A DNA stretch of 64,000 bases from Pseudomonas serboccidentalis (GCF_028830055.1 NZ_CP101655.1:3003382-3067381), one strand, 5' to 3'; positions 33,177 to 43,190 are shown, numbered from the stretch's first letter. Notes: generated by a model not told the origin, from the letters alone. A program made the numbers and translations.

Positions 33177-34258
33177 GTCGATGTGGCTCCTTGTTCCAGT
33201 GGCAGAAAGATCGAGAACGTGGTGTGGCCGGGGTGGCTGTCACACTCGATCAGGCCCTGGTGCTGGCTGATGATGTTCTGGGTGATGGACAGGCCCAGCC
33301 CGGTACCGTCCGGGCGGCCGCTGACCATGGGAAAGAAGATGGTTTCCTGGAGTTCCGCCGGGATCCCGGGGCCGTTGTCGATAATCTCGATCTTGGTCAC
33401 CAGGCGATGGCGGACATGCCCAATGGTGAACTGGCGCATGGTCCGGGAGCGCAGGCTGATGCGGCCCAGGCGCAGCTCGTTCTGGCTGCTGATCGCCTGC
33501 ATCGCGTTGCGTACGATGTTCAGTACGGCCTGAATCATTTGTTCGCGGTCGATCAACACGTCGGGAATGCTCGGGTCGTAATCGCGCACCAAGGTGATGC
33601 AGCCCTGACTTTCCGCTTCGACCAGTTGGCAGACGCGTTCGAGCACTTCGTGGACGTTGCACAGGGCCAGCGACGGCAGCTTGTTCGAGCCGAGCATGCG
33701 GTCGACCAGATTGCGCAGGCGGTCGGCCTCTTCAATGATCACGTTGGTGTAGTCGCGCAGGTTGTCTTCCGGCAGTTCGCGGGCCAGCAACTGCGCGGCG
33801 CCACGGATGCCACCCAGCGGATTCTTGATCTCGTGGGCGAGGCCGCGCACCAGCATCTTGCTGGTTTCCTGCTTGGACAATTGCGCCTCTTCCTTGGTGA
33901 TCCGCAGCAGGCGATCACGCGGGTGTACCTCCAGCAGAAGCATGGTCTCGCCGTTGCTGAGGATCGGCGTCACCGCGTAGTCCACGGTCAGGGTCTGGCC
34001 GGTGAGGGCGGTGAGCATCGCTTCGCGCTTGGTGAACGGGTGTGCCTGTTCCACCGCCTGACGCAGCGAGTTGAGCGCCTCGGTGGATTCGGTGAACAGC
34101 TCGCTGATGAACTGTCCATGACTGCGCTGACCGCTGATGGCCAGCAGCATTTCCGCCGCCGGGTTCATGTACTCAAGGCGCAGTTCGGCGTCGAGCAGAA
34201 TGGTGGCGGTGGTCAGGTTGTCGAGCAGCAAACGGTGGATTGCGTCGCTTATGGTCAT
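33173..34258 (-). CDS. ntrB: Nitrogen regulation sensor kinase NtrB
   Basis: The 361-residue kinase begins MTISDAIHRLLLDNLTTATI and has a PAS domain (about 10-120), a dimerisation domain with His142 (LAHEIKNPLGGIRGAAQLL), and the ATPase N, G1 and G2 boxes (NIVRNAMQAI, DNGPGIP, GTGLGLSI). It has no membrane span, as expected for NtrB, which responds to PII protein. ATG 34258 is supported by the PAS start; longer frames run through the promoter region. Confidence 0.96.
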   Translation of the reverse strand: MTISDAIHRLLLDNLTTATILLDAELRLEYMNPAAEMLLAISGQRSHGQFISELFTESTEALNSLRQAVEQAHPFTKREAMLTALTGQTLTVDYAVTPILSNGETMLLLEVHPRDRLLRITKEEAQLSKQETSKMLVRGLAHEIKNPLGGIRGAAQLLARELPEDNLRDYTNVIIEEADRLRNLVDRMLGSNKLPSLALCNVHEVLERVCQLVEAESQGCITLVRDYDPSIPDVLIDREQMIQAVLNIVRNAMQAISSQNELRLGRISLRSRTMRQFTIGHVRHRLVTKIEIIDNGPGIPAELQETIFFPMVSGRPDGTGLGLSITQNIISQHQGLIECDSHPGHTTFSIFLPLEQGATST

Positions 34259-34314
34259 CTGGACCCCTTTTGGAGCAAGGCGTGCGCGAGAACTAAGCGC
34301 TGATGCGAGGAAAA

Positions 34315-34331
34315 TGCAAAAACCAAACCAA
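34315..34331 (-). promoter_or_regulatory. Candidate sigma-54 promoter of ntrBC
   Basis: The minus strand reads TTGGTTTGGTTTTTGCA, with GG and GC of the -24/-12 elements correctly spaced (TGG-N8-TTGCA). The rest of the -24 block (TTT for CAC) is poor. It lies about 57 bp upstream of the ntrB ATG. Confidence 0.45.
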
Positions 34332-34456
34332 GGCTCCGAAAAGAAGCGCTCAACCCCTGAAACAGGCGTTTGACGCTCGTTTGCGTGGCGTCCTGCCGGG
34401 GCTGGCGGGTACTTTCGAACCAAAATGGGTTGGAATGTGGGTACGGTGCAGCTTGT

Positions 34457-34473
34457 TGCACCAATATAGTGCG
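34457..34473 (-). promoter_or_regulatory. NtrC-binding site upstream of ntrB
   Basis: The minus strand reads CGCACTATATTGGTGCA, one base off the NtrC consensus TGCACYANNNTGGTGCA; it resembles an NtrC site known upstream of E. coli glnA. It lies about 130 bp upstream of the candidate sigma-54 element, a typical enhancer distance. Confidence 0.7.
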
Positions 34474-34488
34474 CAAAGCTGAACGGCG

Positions 34489-35106
34489 TTAGAAGAAACG
34501 CAGGAAGGGATTTTTCGGCTCGGGCGGTTTGTCCTTCAGCGGGCATTCCGGGCGCACGCCGTAGTCCTCGCCGACGCAGGGTTTGACCTGGCGTTTCTGC
34601 GCAAGCGAGATGCGCAGCATGTGGAACGGCTGGTTGGCAGTACGTTCGACGGTGCGGCCTTGCTCATCGAGGATTTCCACCGACAGGTTGTGGCTGCCCC
34701 GGTCGATGTTGCTCAACGCAAATACCGGGCTCAAGCCCGGTTCGCCTGTGGCCTGGCCGTCCAGCAGCAGGCGATAGCGATGACCGTGTTGCAGGCCCGG
34801 TTCGCTGGTGACGCTGACGATCAATTCGCCGGCGCTACTGCGGATGGTCGCGTCCGGCTCGGGAATCAGAATGCGCAGCATGTCGTAGTGGAACAGCGGT
34901 TGCTCCAGGGATTTTTTTGCAGTGCTGATCGGCATGGCGGCCGTGGGGTTGGCCGACATGCGATTGCTGGTCGCGATGGGTACGCGCTTGGCGTTGCCAC
35001 GCGGCTGGTCGGTGTAGACGCGATTGCCCTGCGCATCGACATAGGTGAAGACCTCCGCCGAAACGGGCAGGGCCAGCAGGCACAGAATCAGCCAGACGCC
35101 TCTCAT
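34489..35106 (-). CDS. DUF4124-domain exported protein, second copy
   Basis: The 205-residue protein begins with a signal peptide (MRGVWLILCLLALPVSAEVF) directly followed by the DUF4124 motif TYVDAQGNRVYTDQP. The rest resembles a surface or periplasmic beta-domain (LLLDGQATGEPGLSPVFALS, VEILDEQGRTVERT) and ends ECPLKDKPPEPKNPFLRFF. Its start overlaps the end of the upstream paralogue (35103-35615) by four bases. Function unknown. It lies between glnA and ntrB. Confidence 0.75.
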   Translation of the reverse strand: MRGVWLILCLLALPVSAEVFTYVDAQGNRVYTDQPRGNAKRVPIATSNRMSANPTAAMPISTAKKSLEQPLFHYDMLRILIPEPDATIRSSAGELIVSVTSEPGLQHGHRYRLLLDGQATGEPGLSPVFALSNIDRGSHNLSVEILDEQGRTVERTANQPFHMLRISLAQKRQVKPCVGEDYGVRPECPLKDKPPEPKNPFLRFF

Positions 35107-35615
35107 GGCTTGTGCACCCGCTGCACCGTAAGCACCACGACCGGGCTCTGCTGGATGATCGCCTGACCATCAATCACCTGCACCGCCAGGCGATGCTCAC
35201 CACGATCGATATTCACCAGTTGCAGGATCGGCACGTTGCTCGGCTGGCCGTACGGCTCGTCGTCCAGGACCAGCCTTAATTGGTGCGGCGCCTGCAGACG
35301 CGGTGTGATCAGCACATTGACGGTGAACGTACCGTTGTTGGCGCGCAGGGCTTCTTCGCTGGGCAGGCCCGTCAGTTCCAGCACTTCATAAGCGTTGCGT
35401 GCCGCTGGGCGTTTGTCCGTGCTGGAAGGCGCCGGTGCGCTCGGTGCCTGAGGTTCGACGCTGTTGAGCGGCGGCAACTCCACTGGCTGCGCCTGTACGC
35501 CGTCCGGCGAATGATCGCTGTAGACCGTGTTGCCGTTGGCGTCGGTGTACTTGTAGATCTGCGCGGCGGCGGGCAGGGCGATCACCAGCAGGAGGAATAG
35601 AAGACCACGACCCAT
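35103..35615 (-). CDS. DUF4124-domain exported protein, first copy
   Basis: The 170-residue protein begins MGRGLLFLLLVIALPAAAQI and continues YKYTDANGNTVYSDHSPDG, the DUF4124 signature. The second half (TFTVNVLITPRLQAPHQLRL; NIDRGEHRLAVQVIDGQAII) aligns by eye with that of the downstream protein, so the two are paralogues sharing both domains. They overlap by four bases. Confidence 0.75.
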   Translation of the reverse strand: MGRGLLFLLLVIALPAAAQIYKYTDANGNTVYSDHSPDGVQAQPVELPPLNSVEPQAPSAPAPSSTDKRPAARNAYEVLELTGLPSEEALRANNGTFTVNVLITPRLQAPHQLRLVLDDEPYGQPSNVPILQLVNIDRGEHRLAVQVIDGQAIIQQSPVVVLTVQRVHKP

Positions 35616-35715
35616 GGACTCGACCGATCAACAATGAGATTGGCTTGCAGCATAGGCCAGGGACGGCGGTAAGCCCAACCGGGACAACATCCGCTCACAC
35701 AAAGCGTCCGGATCT

Positions 35716-37059
35716 TTATCGTGAAACGCCCGCCTCAAGCACGCTTTCGCGGGCGCCAGACAGGACACCAGCCTCGTAATGCTCGATGTAAGTCAAAGCG
35801 CCATTGGCGTCGGTATCGCGCAGCTCGCCGTCTTTTTTGCCGGCGACGAAGTTCACGGTCTGGGTGTGGCCGTTGTCGGCCTTGAGTGTCCATGGGCCAC
35901 TTTGCAGGTTGTCGGTGTAGTTGCCGGTACCTGCTTTGGTTGTCCACAGGCCTTGGCGCTTGTCGTCGACATAACTGCCGCGCTCGGTGGTGCCGGCGGT
36001 GGTCAGTTCGCTCGGGCCATTGAGTTGTCCGTGGGCATAGGTCTGGAACCCGCTGGCAACCCACTCCATGTCGTCGTAGTTGTGAAGTTGCCAGCGGCCC
36101 TCACGCAAATCATTGTGGTACTCGCCGTCCAGCGTTTGCCCGTCCTGATAAATGGACCACTGCCCCTCCCGTTTACCCTCGGCAAAATGACCGGACTCCG
36201 AATATTTCTCGTCTTTGGAAATAGACCACGGACCGGTACGCACGCCCTGCTTGTAGGCCCCTTGGGCTGAGATCGATCCGGAATCATAAGACACCGATTG
36301 GCCATCTTCACCGCCGGTGAATTTCATCGGGTCGGTTTCCCAGGCGATACGTCTGACCCGATAGTTGTACAGCGTGCGGTTGCCCTCGACGAGGGTTTTG
36401 TCGAGCCAGCGCCAGAAGGTGACGGTCAGAAAGCGTCCGTCTTTTTCCTGATAGGTCTTCTTGAAAAAGTACGGTTCGTCGTCCGGTGTCGGGTCGGGGA
36501 GTGGGTCGTAGTACTGGCTGTAATAGCTAACCAGCGTTCCTTGGCTGAGATCGAGCTGGTCGAACTCGGGCACGCCGGACGCTTCGTAGAAGAAACGGTA
36601 GTTGAGCGGGGTGATACGGCTAAGGGCTTTCTTGACGGTCAGCGCATCCAGGCGTTTCTGGCCTTCGGTGATACGATCCAGCGCCGGCTGCAGGAGCGTG
36701 ACGCGGCTGTAGAGCTGATCATTGGCGTCGTATTTGTAGGCGTAGACCTTGTAGCGATCGTTTTGTCGGAATAGCACGAAGCGCGTCGGATCCTCGCTGT
36801 CGAGTGACTTGAGAAATACCGAATCGATGGTGGCCTGACCGAAGTCATCCAGCAGTTGCGGGTTTGCCTCAGGCGTGTCGCAGACGCAGTAATAACCTTT
36901 GACGCCGTCCGCTTCTTTGATAAATGCCAGTGTGGCCGAGCTTTCCTGCAATCCCTGGATCAGCGGATGAGCCAGTGGTTTGTTTTCATAAAACTCAGCT
37001 GCGTTCACAGCCTGGCAGGCGAGGCCGGTCATCAGGGGCAGAGCCCATAACCACTTCAT
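35716..37059 (-). CDS. Exported protein with MORN/YwqK-like G-x-W repeats
   Basis: The 447-residue protein starts MKWLWALPLMTGLACQAVNA, a signal peptide. The first 250 residues are unrecognised. From about 275 to 410 there are repeated units of the type G-x-(Y/F)-x2-G-x-R-x-G-x-W (GAYKQGVRTGPWSI, GHFAEGKREGQWSI, GEYHNDLREGRWQL, GSYVDDKRQGLWTT), like MORN or YwqK repeats. Such repeats form elongated sheets in surface proteins. It is a single gene just downstream of the glnA terminator. Function unknown. Confidence 0.7.
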   Translation of the reverse strand: MKWLWALPLMTGLACQAVNAAEFYENKPLAHPLIQGLQESSATLAFIKEADGVKGYYCVCDTPEANPQLLDDFGQATIDSVFLKSLDSEDPTRFVLFRQNDRYKVYAYKYDANDQLYSRVTLLQPALDRITEGQKRLDALTVKKALSRITPLNYRFFYEASGVPEFDQLDLSQGTLVSYYSQYYDPLPDPTPDDEPYFFKKTYQEKDGRFLTVTFWRWLDKTLVEGNRTLYNYRVRRIAWETDPMKFTGGEDGQSVSYDSGSISAQGAYKQGVRTGPWSISKDEKYSESGHFAEGKREGQWSIYQDGQTLDGEYHNDLREGRWQLHNYDDMEWVASGFQTYAHGQLNGPSELTTAGTTERGSYVDDKRQGLWTTKAGTGNYTDNLQSGPWTLKADNGHTQTVNFVAGKKDGELRDTDANGALTYIEHYEAGVLSGARESVLEAGVSR

Positions 37060-37128
37060 GCGAATCCCTTCGTCAAGGCGCCAGTCGTGGCGCAGAGGCG
37101 GCGGATTATCCATGGATGAGCGCGCACA

Positions 37129-37158
37129 AAAAAGGCCTCCCGAAGGAGGCCTCTTTTT
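37129..37158 (-). terminator. glnA terminator
   Basis: AAAGGCCTCC and GGAGGCCTCTT-type arms pair around CGAA, with A and T tracts on both sides; on minus it lies 29 bp after the glnA stop and ends TTTTTTGTGCG. Confidence 0.85.
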
Positions 37159-37187
37159 GTCACGCCGCGTAGCGCGGCGCTACCGGA

Positions 37188-38594
37188 TCAGCAGCTGTAG
37201 TACAGCTCATATTCCAGTGGGTGCACGAAGGTGCGAACCTTGATTTCTTCTTCGGATTTCAGCGCGATGTAAGCGTCGATGAAGTCGTCGGAGAACACGC
37301 CGCCCTTGGTCAGGAACGCACGGCCCTTGTCCAGCTCTTCCAGGGCTTCTTTCAGGCTGCCGCAAACTTGTGGGATTTCTTTCGCCTCTTCAGGCGGCAG
37401 GTCGTACAGGTTTTTGTCAGCGGCATCGCCTGGGTGGATCTTGTTCTGGATACCGTCCAGGCCGGCCATCAGCAGTGCTGCGAAAGCCAGGTACGGGTTG
37501 GCAGCCGGATCCGGGAAGCGCGCTTCGATACGACGGCCACGTGGGCTGTTGACGTAAGGAATGCGGATCGAGGCGGAACGGTTGCGCGCCGAGTAGGCCA
37601 GCATTACCGGAGCTTCGAAACCTGGCACCAGACGCTTGTAGGAGTTGGTGGCCGGGTTGGTGAAGCCGTTCAGGGCCTTACCGTGCTTGATGATACCGCC
37701 GATGAAGTACAGGGCGGTTTCGGACAGGCCGGCATAGCCTTCGCCAGCGAAGGTGTTCTTGCCGTCTTTGGCGATGGACATGTGGACGTGCATGCCCGAG
37801 CCGTTGTCGCCGTACAGTGGCTTCGGCATGAAGGTCGCGGTGCGGCCGTAAGCGTCGGCAACGTTGTGTACAACGTATTTCAGAGTCTGAACTTCGTCAG
37901 CTTTCTTCACCAGGGTGTTGAACTTGACACCAATTTCGTTCTGACCGGCAGTCGCCACTTCGTGGTGGTGAACTTCAACGGTCTGGCCCATTTCTTCCAG
38001 TGCGTTGCACATGGCAGTACGGATTTCGTGGTCGTGGTCGAACGGCGGAACCGGGAAGTAGCCGCCTTTGATACCAGGACGGTGGCCTTTGTTGCCGCCT
38101 TCGATGTCCTGGTCGGACATCCACGAACCCTGTTCGGAGTAGATCTTGAACATCGAGCCGGAGATGTCCGACTTGAACTTCACTTCGTCGAAGATGAAGA
38201 ACTCTGGCTCTGGACCGGCGAAGACGGTGTCACCGATACCGGTGGTCTTCAGGTATTCCTCGGCGCGGTGAGCGATGGCGCGCGGGTCGCGATCGTAACC
38301 TTGCATGGTCGAAGGTTCGATGATGTCGCACACCAGGATCAGGGTTGGATCTTCGGTGAACGGATCGAGAACGGCAGTATCGTCGTCCGGCAGCAGGATC
38401 ATGTCGGAGGCTTCGATGCCTTTCCAGCCAGCGATGGAGGAACCGTCGAACATCTTGCCGACTTCGAAGAAGTCGTCTTCCAGCGCATCGCGAGCCGGCA
38501 TGGTCACGTGGTGCTGAGTGCCTTTGGTGTCCGTGAAGCGCAGATCAATCCACTTGACGTCATGATCTTTGATGAGTTGAACCGACTTCGACAT
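37188..38594 (-). CDS. glnA: Glutamine synthetase type I
   Basis: The 468-residue enzyme starts [20 protein letters not shown] and has the beta-grasp motif [12 protein letters not shown], the [19 protein letters not shown]-loop region, and the adenylylation Tyr in [10 protein letters not shown]. This is the adenylylatable GSI-beta type that makes glutamine from glutamate and ammonia. ATG 38594 has GGAGGA upstream; the longer frame is rejected. A sigma-54 element and NtrC-like site precede it, and its product is normally controlled by GlnE and PII. Confidence 0.97.
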   Translation of the reverse strand: MSKSVQLIKDHDVKWIDLRFTDTKGTQHHVTMPARDALEDDFFEVGKMFDGSSIAGWKGIEASDMILLPDDDTAVLDPFTEDPTLILVCDIIEPSTMQGYDRDPRAIAHRAEEYLKTTGIGDTVFAGPEPEFFIFDEVKFKSDISGSMFKIYSEQGSWMSDQDIEGGNKGHRPGIKGGYFPVPPFDHDHEIRTAMCNALEEMGQTVEVHHHEVATAGQNEIGVKFNTLVKKADEVQTLKYVVHNVADAYGRTATFMPKPLYGDNGSGMHVHMSIAKDGKNTFAGEGYAGLSETALYFIGGIIKHGKALNGFTNPATNSYKRLVPGFEAPVMLAYSARNRSASIRIPYVNSPRGRRIEARFPDPAANPYLAFAALLMAGLDGIQNKIHPGDAADKNLYDLPPEEAKEIPQVCGSLKEALEELDKGRAFLTKGGVFSDDFIDAYIALKSEEEIKVRTFVHPLEYELYYSC

Positions 38595-38690
38595 AGTGTC
38601 CTCCGGGTGGCTTAGGGCTTGGTAGTGGATGCCCTTAATATGGGTGATGCCGGCGCAGATACTCTGCCAAGGCAACCTGCCTCACAAGGG

Positions 38691-38706
38691 AGCAAATTGC
38701 ATGCCA
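38691..38706 (-). promoter_or_regulatory. Sigma-54 promoter of glnA
   Basis: The minus strand reads TGGCATGCAATTTGCT, matching TGGCAC-N5-TTGCW in all but one base. It lies about 97 bp before the ATG. Confidence 0.75.
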
Positions 38707-38809
38707 GTGCCCCACCATGGGTTTTTTGCCCCAAATTCACGCTTCCCGCGGTGCGAAGCGCAATAAAGGGGAAAATCTCGCCCCTTAATGTAGCGTGCAA
38801 ATTTGAAAG

Positions 38810-38826
38810 TGACCCGTTTTGGTGCA
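38810..38826 (-). promoter_or_regulatory. NtrC-like half-site upstream of glnA
   Basis: TGCACCAAAACGGGTCA on minus has one perfect half (TGCACCA) and a degraded second half; it lies about 105 bp upstream of the -24 element. Confidence 0.45.
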
Positions 38827-38852
38827 TGAAAAACCTTCTGCATATTAACTGG

Positions 38853-38880
38853 TTAAACCTTGAGCAATTTCCGCTATAAT
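38853..38880 (+). promoter_or_regulatory. Sigma-70 promoter of thiI
   Basis: A perfect TATAAT at 38875-38880 with a TTAAAC -35 candidate at 38853-38858 (16-bp spacing). The -10 end is 43 bp before the thiI ATG. It overlaps the upstream end of the glnA control region. Confidence 0.55.
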
Positions 38881-38922
38881 CCGCGCCCCCCTTTTTCGGC
38901 TGGCCCTGCGCGCGCTGTTTTC

Positions 38923-40377
38923 ATGAAACTAATCGTAAAAGTCTTCCCCGAGATCACCATCAAGAGCCGCCCTGTCCGGATGCGTTTCATCCGCCAGCTG
39001 GCCAAGAACATCCGCGCCGTGCTCCGCGATCTGGACCCGGCCGTGGTGGTGAACGGTGTGTGGGACAATCTCGAGCTGGAAACCCGCGTTACCGACCCCA
39101 AAGCCTTGAAAGAGATGGGTGAGCGCCTGGTCTGCACGCCGGGCGTTGCGCATTTTCTGCAGATCGACGAGTACCCGCTGGGCGACTTCGACGACATCAC
39201 CGAGAAGTGCAAACAGCACTACGGCGATGTGCTGGCCGGGAAGATTTTCTCGGTGCGCTGCAAGCGTGCAGGCAAGCACCCGTTCAGTTCGATGGACGTC
39301 GAGAAGTATGTCGGCAGCAAGCTGCGTCGTGAGTGCGGCGCGGCCGGAATCGACCTCAAAGCACCGGAAATCGAAGTTCGCATCGAAGTTCGCGACCAAC
39401 GGTTGTTTGTCATCCACAGCCAGCACAACGGCATCGGCGGCTACCCGCTCGGCGCCCTGGAGCAGACGCTGGTATTGATGTCCGGTGGCTTTGACTCGAC
39501 GGTTGCCGCTTACCAGATCATGCGCCGCGGCCTGATGGCGCATTTCTGCTTCTTCAATCTGGGCGGTCGTGCCCACGAATTGGGCGTGATGGAAGTCGCG
39601 CACTTCATCTGGAAGAAGTACGGCAGCTCGCAACGCGTGCTATTTGTCAGTGTTCCGTTCGAAGAAGTGTTGGGCGAAATTCTCGGCAAAGTCGATAACA
39701 GTCATATGGGCGTCGTATTGAAGCGTATGATGTTGCGCGCGTCCTCCGCCATTGCCGACCGCCTGCACATCGATGCACTGGTGACCGGCGAAGCGATCTC
39801 CCAGGTGTCGAGCCAGACCTTGCCGAACCTGTCGGTGATCGACTGCGTGACCGACAAGCTGGTCCTGCGCCCACTGATCGTTGCGCACAAGCAGGACATC
39901 ATCGACACGGCCAACGAGATCGGCACCGCCGATTTTGCCCGGCACATGCCGGAATATTGCGGGGTCATTTCGGTCAATCCGAAGACCGCCGCCAAACGCT
40001 ACCGCGTCGAGCACGAAGAGAAAGAATTCGACATGGCGGTCCTCGAGCGTGCGCTCGAAAACGCCAAACTGGTGCCAATCGATCGGGTGATCGACGAATT
40101 GGGCCAGGACTTGCAGATCGAAGAAGTCGGCGAAGCGCTGGCCGGTCAGATCGTCATCGACATCCGTCACCCGGATGCGGCCGAGGATGACCCGCTGGAA
40201 CTCACCGGCATAGAAGTACAGACGATGCCGTTCTACGCAGTGAACGCTCGTTTCAAGGAGCTGGATCCGACTCGCCAGTACCTGCTGTATTGCGACAAAG
40301 GCGTGATGAGTCGCCTGCATGCTCACCATTTGCTCAGTGAGGGGCATGCCAATGTGCGCGTTTATCGACCGAGCTAA
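38923..40377 (+). CDS. thiI: tRNA 4-thiouridine sulfurtransferase ThiI
   Basis: The 484-residue enzyme begins [20 protein letters not shown], with a THUMP domain in the first 165 residues, the PP-loop SGGFDST (about 188-194) and a C-terminal rhodanese domain with the active Cys in [18 protein letters not shown] second conserved Cys lies in MPEYCGVIS. It makes s4U in tRNA. A longer frame upstream is rejected. It is divergent from glnA. Confidence 0.95.
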   Translation: MKLIVKVFPEITIKSRPVRMRFIRQLAKNIRAVLRDLDPAVVVNGVWDNLELETRVTDPKALKEMGERLVCTPGVAHFLQIDEYPLGDFDDITEKCKQHYGDVLAGKIFSVRCKRAGKHPFSSMDVEKYVGSKLRRECGAAGIDLKAPEIEVRIEVRDQRLFVIHSQHNGIGGYPLGALEQTLVLMSGGFDSTVAAYQIMRRGLMAHFCFFNLGGRAHELGVMEVAHFIWKKYGSSQRVLFVSVPFEEVLGEILGKVDNSHMGVVLKRMMLRASSAIADRLHIDALVTGEAISQVSSQTLPNLSVIDCVTDKLVLRPLIVAHKQDIIDTANEIGTADFARHMPEYCGVISVNPKTAAKRYRVEHEEKEFDMAVLERALENAKLVPIDRVIDELGQDLQIEEVGEALAGQIVIDIRHPDAAEDDPLELTGIEVQTMPFYAVNARFKELDPTRQYLLYCDKGVMSRLHAHHLLSEGHANVRVYRPS

Positions 40378-40516
40378 GTGCCCGGGGCTGTTTGCCTGTG
40401 GCCTGCGTCACCGGCCCCCCGACACCGCCGTCAAGCTGTAACGGCCATGCCGGACACTACTGTTAATCGCTGCCAAGACTTGTCAGCAAACCGAATCCTC
40501 TGATCGAGATACACAA

Positions 40517-42337
40517 GTGATCGAAAATCTACGTAACATCGCCATCATTGCCCACGTTGACCATGGTAAGACCACCCTGGTAGACAAACTCCTGCGTCAA
40601 TCCGGCACCCTGGAGCGCAACGAGCTCAACGACGAGCGCGTGATGGACTCCAACGACCAGGAAAAAGAGCGCGGTATTACCATTCTGGCGAAAAACACCG
40701 CCATCAACTGGAACGGCTACCACATCAACATCGTGGACACCCCGGGCCACGCCGACTTCGGCGGCGAAGTAGAACGCGTAATGTCGATGGTTGACTCCGT
40801 TCTGCTGCTGGTTGACGCTCAAGACGGCCCTATGCCGCAAACCCGTTTCGTGACCAAGAAGGCGTTCGAAGCCGGCCTGCGTCCAATCGTGGTCATCAAC
40901 AAGGTTGACCGTCCAGGCGCGCGTCCGGACTGGGTTCTGGATCAGATCTTCGACCTGTTCGACAACCTCGGTGCGACCGAAGAACAACTGGACTTCCAGG
41001 TTGTTTACGCTTCGGCCCTGAACGGCATCGCCGGTCTGGACCACACCGCCATGGGCGAAGACATGACTGCTCTGTACCAGGCAGTTGTTGACCACGTTCC
41101 GCCTCCGGCCGTTGACCGTGACGGTCCGTTCCAGATGCAGATTTCCGCTCTGGACTACAACAGCTTCCTGGGTGTTATCGGTGTTGGCCGTATCGCTCGT
41201 GGTCGCGTCAAGCCGAACACCCCGGTTGTCGCTATCAGCGCCGACGGCAAGCGCCGCAACGGTCGTATCCTGAAGCTGATGGGTCACCACGGTCTGCACC
41301 GCGTTGACGTTGAAGAAGCAGCGGCCGGCGACATCGTCTGCATCAGCGGCTTCGACGAGCTGTTCATCTCCGACACTCTGTGCGATATCAACACCGTCGA
41401 GGCGATGAAGCCGCTGACCGTTGACGAGCCAACCGTTTCCATGACCTTCCAGGTAAACGACTCGCCATTCTGCGGTAAAGAAGGCAAGTTCGTGACCTCC
41501 CGTAACATCAAGGATCGTCTGGACAAAGAGCTGCTGTACAACGTTGCACTGCGCGTTGAAGAAGGCGACTCGGCTGACAAGTTCAAGGTTTCCGGCCGTG
41601 GTGAGCTGCACCTCTCGGTACTGATCGAAACCATGCGTCGCGAAGGCTTCGAGCTGGCCCTGGGCCGTCCTGAAGTGATCATCCGTGAAGTTGACGGCGT
41701 GAAGCAGGAACCGTTCGAAAACGTAACCATCGACATCCCTGAAGAATCGCAGGGCAAGGTCATGGAAGAGATGGGTCTGCGTAAGGGCGACCTGAGCAAC
41801 ATGGTGCCGGATGGCAAGGGCCGTGTTCGTCTGGAATACAACATCCCTGCTCGCGGTCTGATCGGTTTCCGTAACCAGTTCCTGACCCTGACCAACGGTG
41901 CTGGCATCCTGACCTCGATCTTCGACCGTTACGCTCCAGTGAAGTCGGGCCACATGTCCGGCCGTCAGAACGGCGTTCTGGTTTCGGTTGAAACCGGCAA
42001 GGCACTGACCTACTCGCTGGAAACCCTGCAGGCTCGTGGCAAGCTGTTCGTAGAACACGGCCAGGAGATCTACAACGGTCAGATCGTTGGTCAGAACAGC
42101 CGCGACAACGACCTGGGTGTGAACCCAACCAAAGGCAAGAAGCTCGACAACATGCGTGCTTCGGGTAAAGACGAAACCATCGCTCTGGTACCACCTGTTC
42201 GCTTCACCCTGGAACAGGCTCTGGAATACATCCAGGAAGACGAGCTGTGCGAAGTCACTCCTAAGTCCATCCGTCTTCGCAAGAAGATCCTGGACGAAAG
42301 CGAGCGTACCCGCGCTGCCAAGAAAGCCAAGGCATAA
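40517..42337 (+). CDS. typA: Ribosome-associated GTPase TypA/BipA
   Basis: The 606-residue GTPase starts at GTG ([20 protein letters not shown]). G1 is [10 protein letters not shown]3 is [19 protein letters not shown] and G4 is [11 protein letters not shown]-like domains follow, with the C-terminal BipA-specific part [15 protein letters not shown] onward. It assists ribosome assembly at low temperature. The gene has its own strong terminator downstream. Confidence 0.96.
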   Translation: MIENLRNIAIIAHVDHGKTTLVDKLLRQSGTLERNELNDERVMDSNDQEKERGITILAKNTAINWNGYHINIVDTPGHADFGGEVERVMSMVDSVLLLVDAQDGPMPQTRFVTKKAFEAGLRPIVVINKVDRPGARPDWVLDQIFDLFDNLGATEEQLDFQVVYASALNGIAGLDHTAMGEDMTALYQAVVDHVPPPAVDRDGPFQMQISALDYNSFLGVIGVGRIARGRVKPNTPVVAISADGKRRNGRILKLMGHHGLHRVDVEEAAAGDIVCISGFDELFISDTLCDINTVEAMKPLTVDEPTVSMTFQVNDSPFCGKEGKFVTSRNIKDRLDKELLYNVALRVEEGDSADKFKVSGRGELHLSVLIETMRREGFELALGRPEVIIREVDGVKQEPFENVTIDIPEESQGKVMEEMGLRKGDLSNMVPDGKGRVRLEYNIPARGLIGFRNQFLTLTNGAGILTSIFDRYAPVKSGHMSGRQNGVLVSVETGKALTYSLETLQARGKLFVEHGQEIYNGQIVGQNSRDNDLGVNPTKGKKLDNMRASGKDETIALVPPVRFTLEQALEYIQEDELCEVTPKSIRLRKKILDESERTRAAKKAKA

Positions 42338-42352
42338 GATTTAGCCCAGGCT

Positions 42353-42393
42353 GAAAAAAACGCCCCCGGTCGCGAGACCGGGGGCGTTTTTGT
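42353..42393 (+). terminator. typA terminator
   Basis: CGCCCCCGGTC and GACCGGGGGCG pair around GCGA, flanked by A7 and T5; the stem is 11 bp and very GC-rich. Confidence 0.9.
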
Positions 42394-42414
42394 TTGTCTG
42401 CGATTCAAGGCAAA

Positions 42415-42490
42415 AAAAGATCGCAGCCTTCGGCAGCTCCTACAGGGATACGCATTCCCCTGTAGGAGCTGCCGAAGGCTGCGATCTTTT
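42415..42490. repeat. REPIN, type A
   Basis: Arms GCAGCCTTCGGCAGC and GCTGCCGAAGGCTGC separated by about 29 bp between convergent typA and the YkgJ gene. Confidence 0.85.
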
Positions 42491-42495
42491 GATCT

Positions 42496-42933
42496 TCAGA
42501 ACTTCTCGATCGACCGGGAATTCTGCACGCGCTCGACTTCTTTCGGCTTGTACGCGCAGTATCCCGGACGCGGCCCGATCTTCGGGTGGTTACGGCAGGT
42601 GTCCGGGCGCTTGTCATAAATGGTGCACAGGCGGCTCTTACGATCCAGGTAGTAGCAATCGTTGTTGCTCATGCGCTGCAGGGTGAAGATCCCCGACTTC
42701 TGGTTGAAGCGCTCGACCAGCCCTTCCTTTTGCAGGCGCTTGGCGATGTTCTTCGGCGGGTCGCCCAGCTCGAACTCGTCGACCACGCCGATGCGCACCA
42801 GGTCCTTGATCTTGACCTCGACCGGCAGGGTGCAGCAGCTGGAGACACAAGAGCCGCACATCGGGGCCGAATATTTGGCCCACGTATCGAGACGGTCGAT
42901 CTCGGCGGCGGCAATCAGGTTGGGCTTCATCAT
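42496..42933 (-). CDS. YkgJ-family cysteine-cluster protein
   Basis: The 145-residue protein has the CxxC-x3-CC cluster (PMCGSCVSSCCTLPVEV, Cys near 26-34) and further Cys at LDRKSRLCTIYDKRPDTCRN, the YkgJ/UPF0153 arrangement thought to bind zinc or iron-sulfur. It starts MMKPNLIAAAEIDRLDTWAK; either of two adjacent ATGs may be used. Biochemical role unknown. It stands alone. Confidence 0.85.
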   Translation of the reverse strand: MMKPNLIAAAEIDRLDTWAKYSAPMCGSCVSSCCTLPVEVKIKDLVRIGVVDEFELGDPPKNIAKRLQKEGLVERFNQKSGIFTLQRMSNNDCYYLDRKSRLCTIYDKRPDTCRNHPKIGPRPGYCAYKPKEVERVQNSRSIEKF

Positions 42934-43190
42934 CGGGAATTACCAGGCGTGTGCATCAGGGCGCGCGATCATACCGGGACTGGTGGATTTTTGAACAACC
43001 TTTCGCCAGATTTTTCCAAATGCCACTCAATTGGCCGTCAGTACGGCACGGCCCCTGCATTCAATAGCCCACTCGCCAAGGTAATGCCGGGCTATCTCAC
43101 CGTCTTCGGAAAAACTGCAGAACCTGCGCCTCTACCGTCGGTCAGACCGTCTAGGCTCAGACAATTCCCCGCTCGCTCGAGGTCCTATCG

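Noticed and set aside
34259..34488. Longer NtrB beginning near 34546
   Set aside because: The added residues do not resemble any domain and would be encoded by the NtrC site and promoter region.
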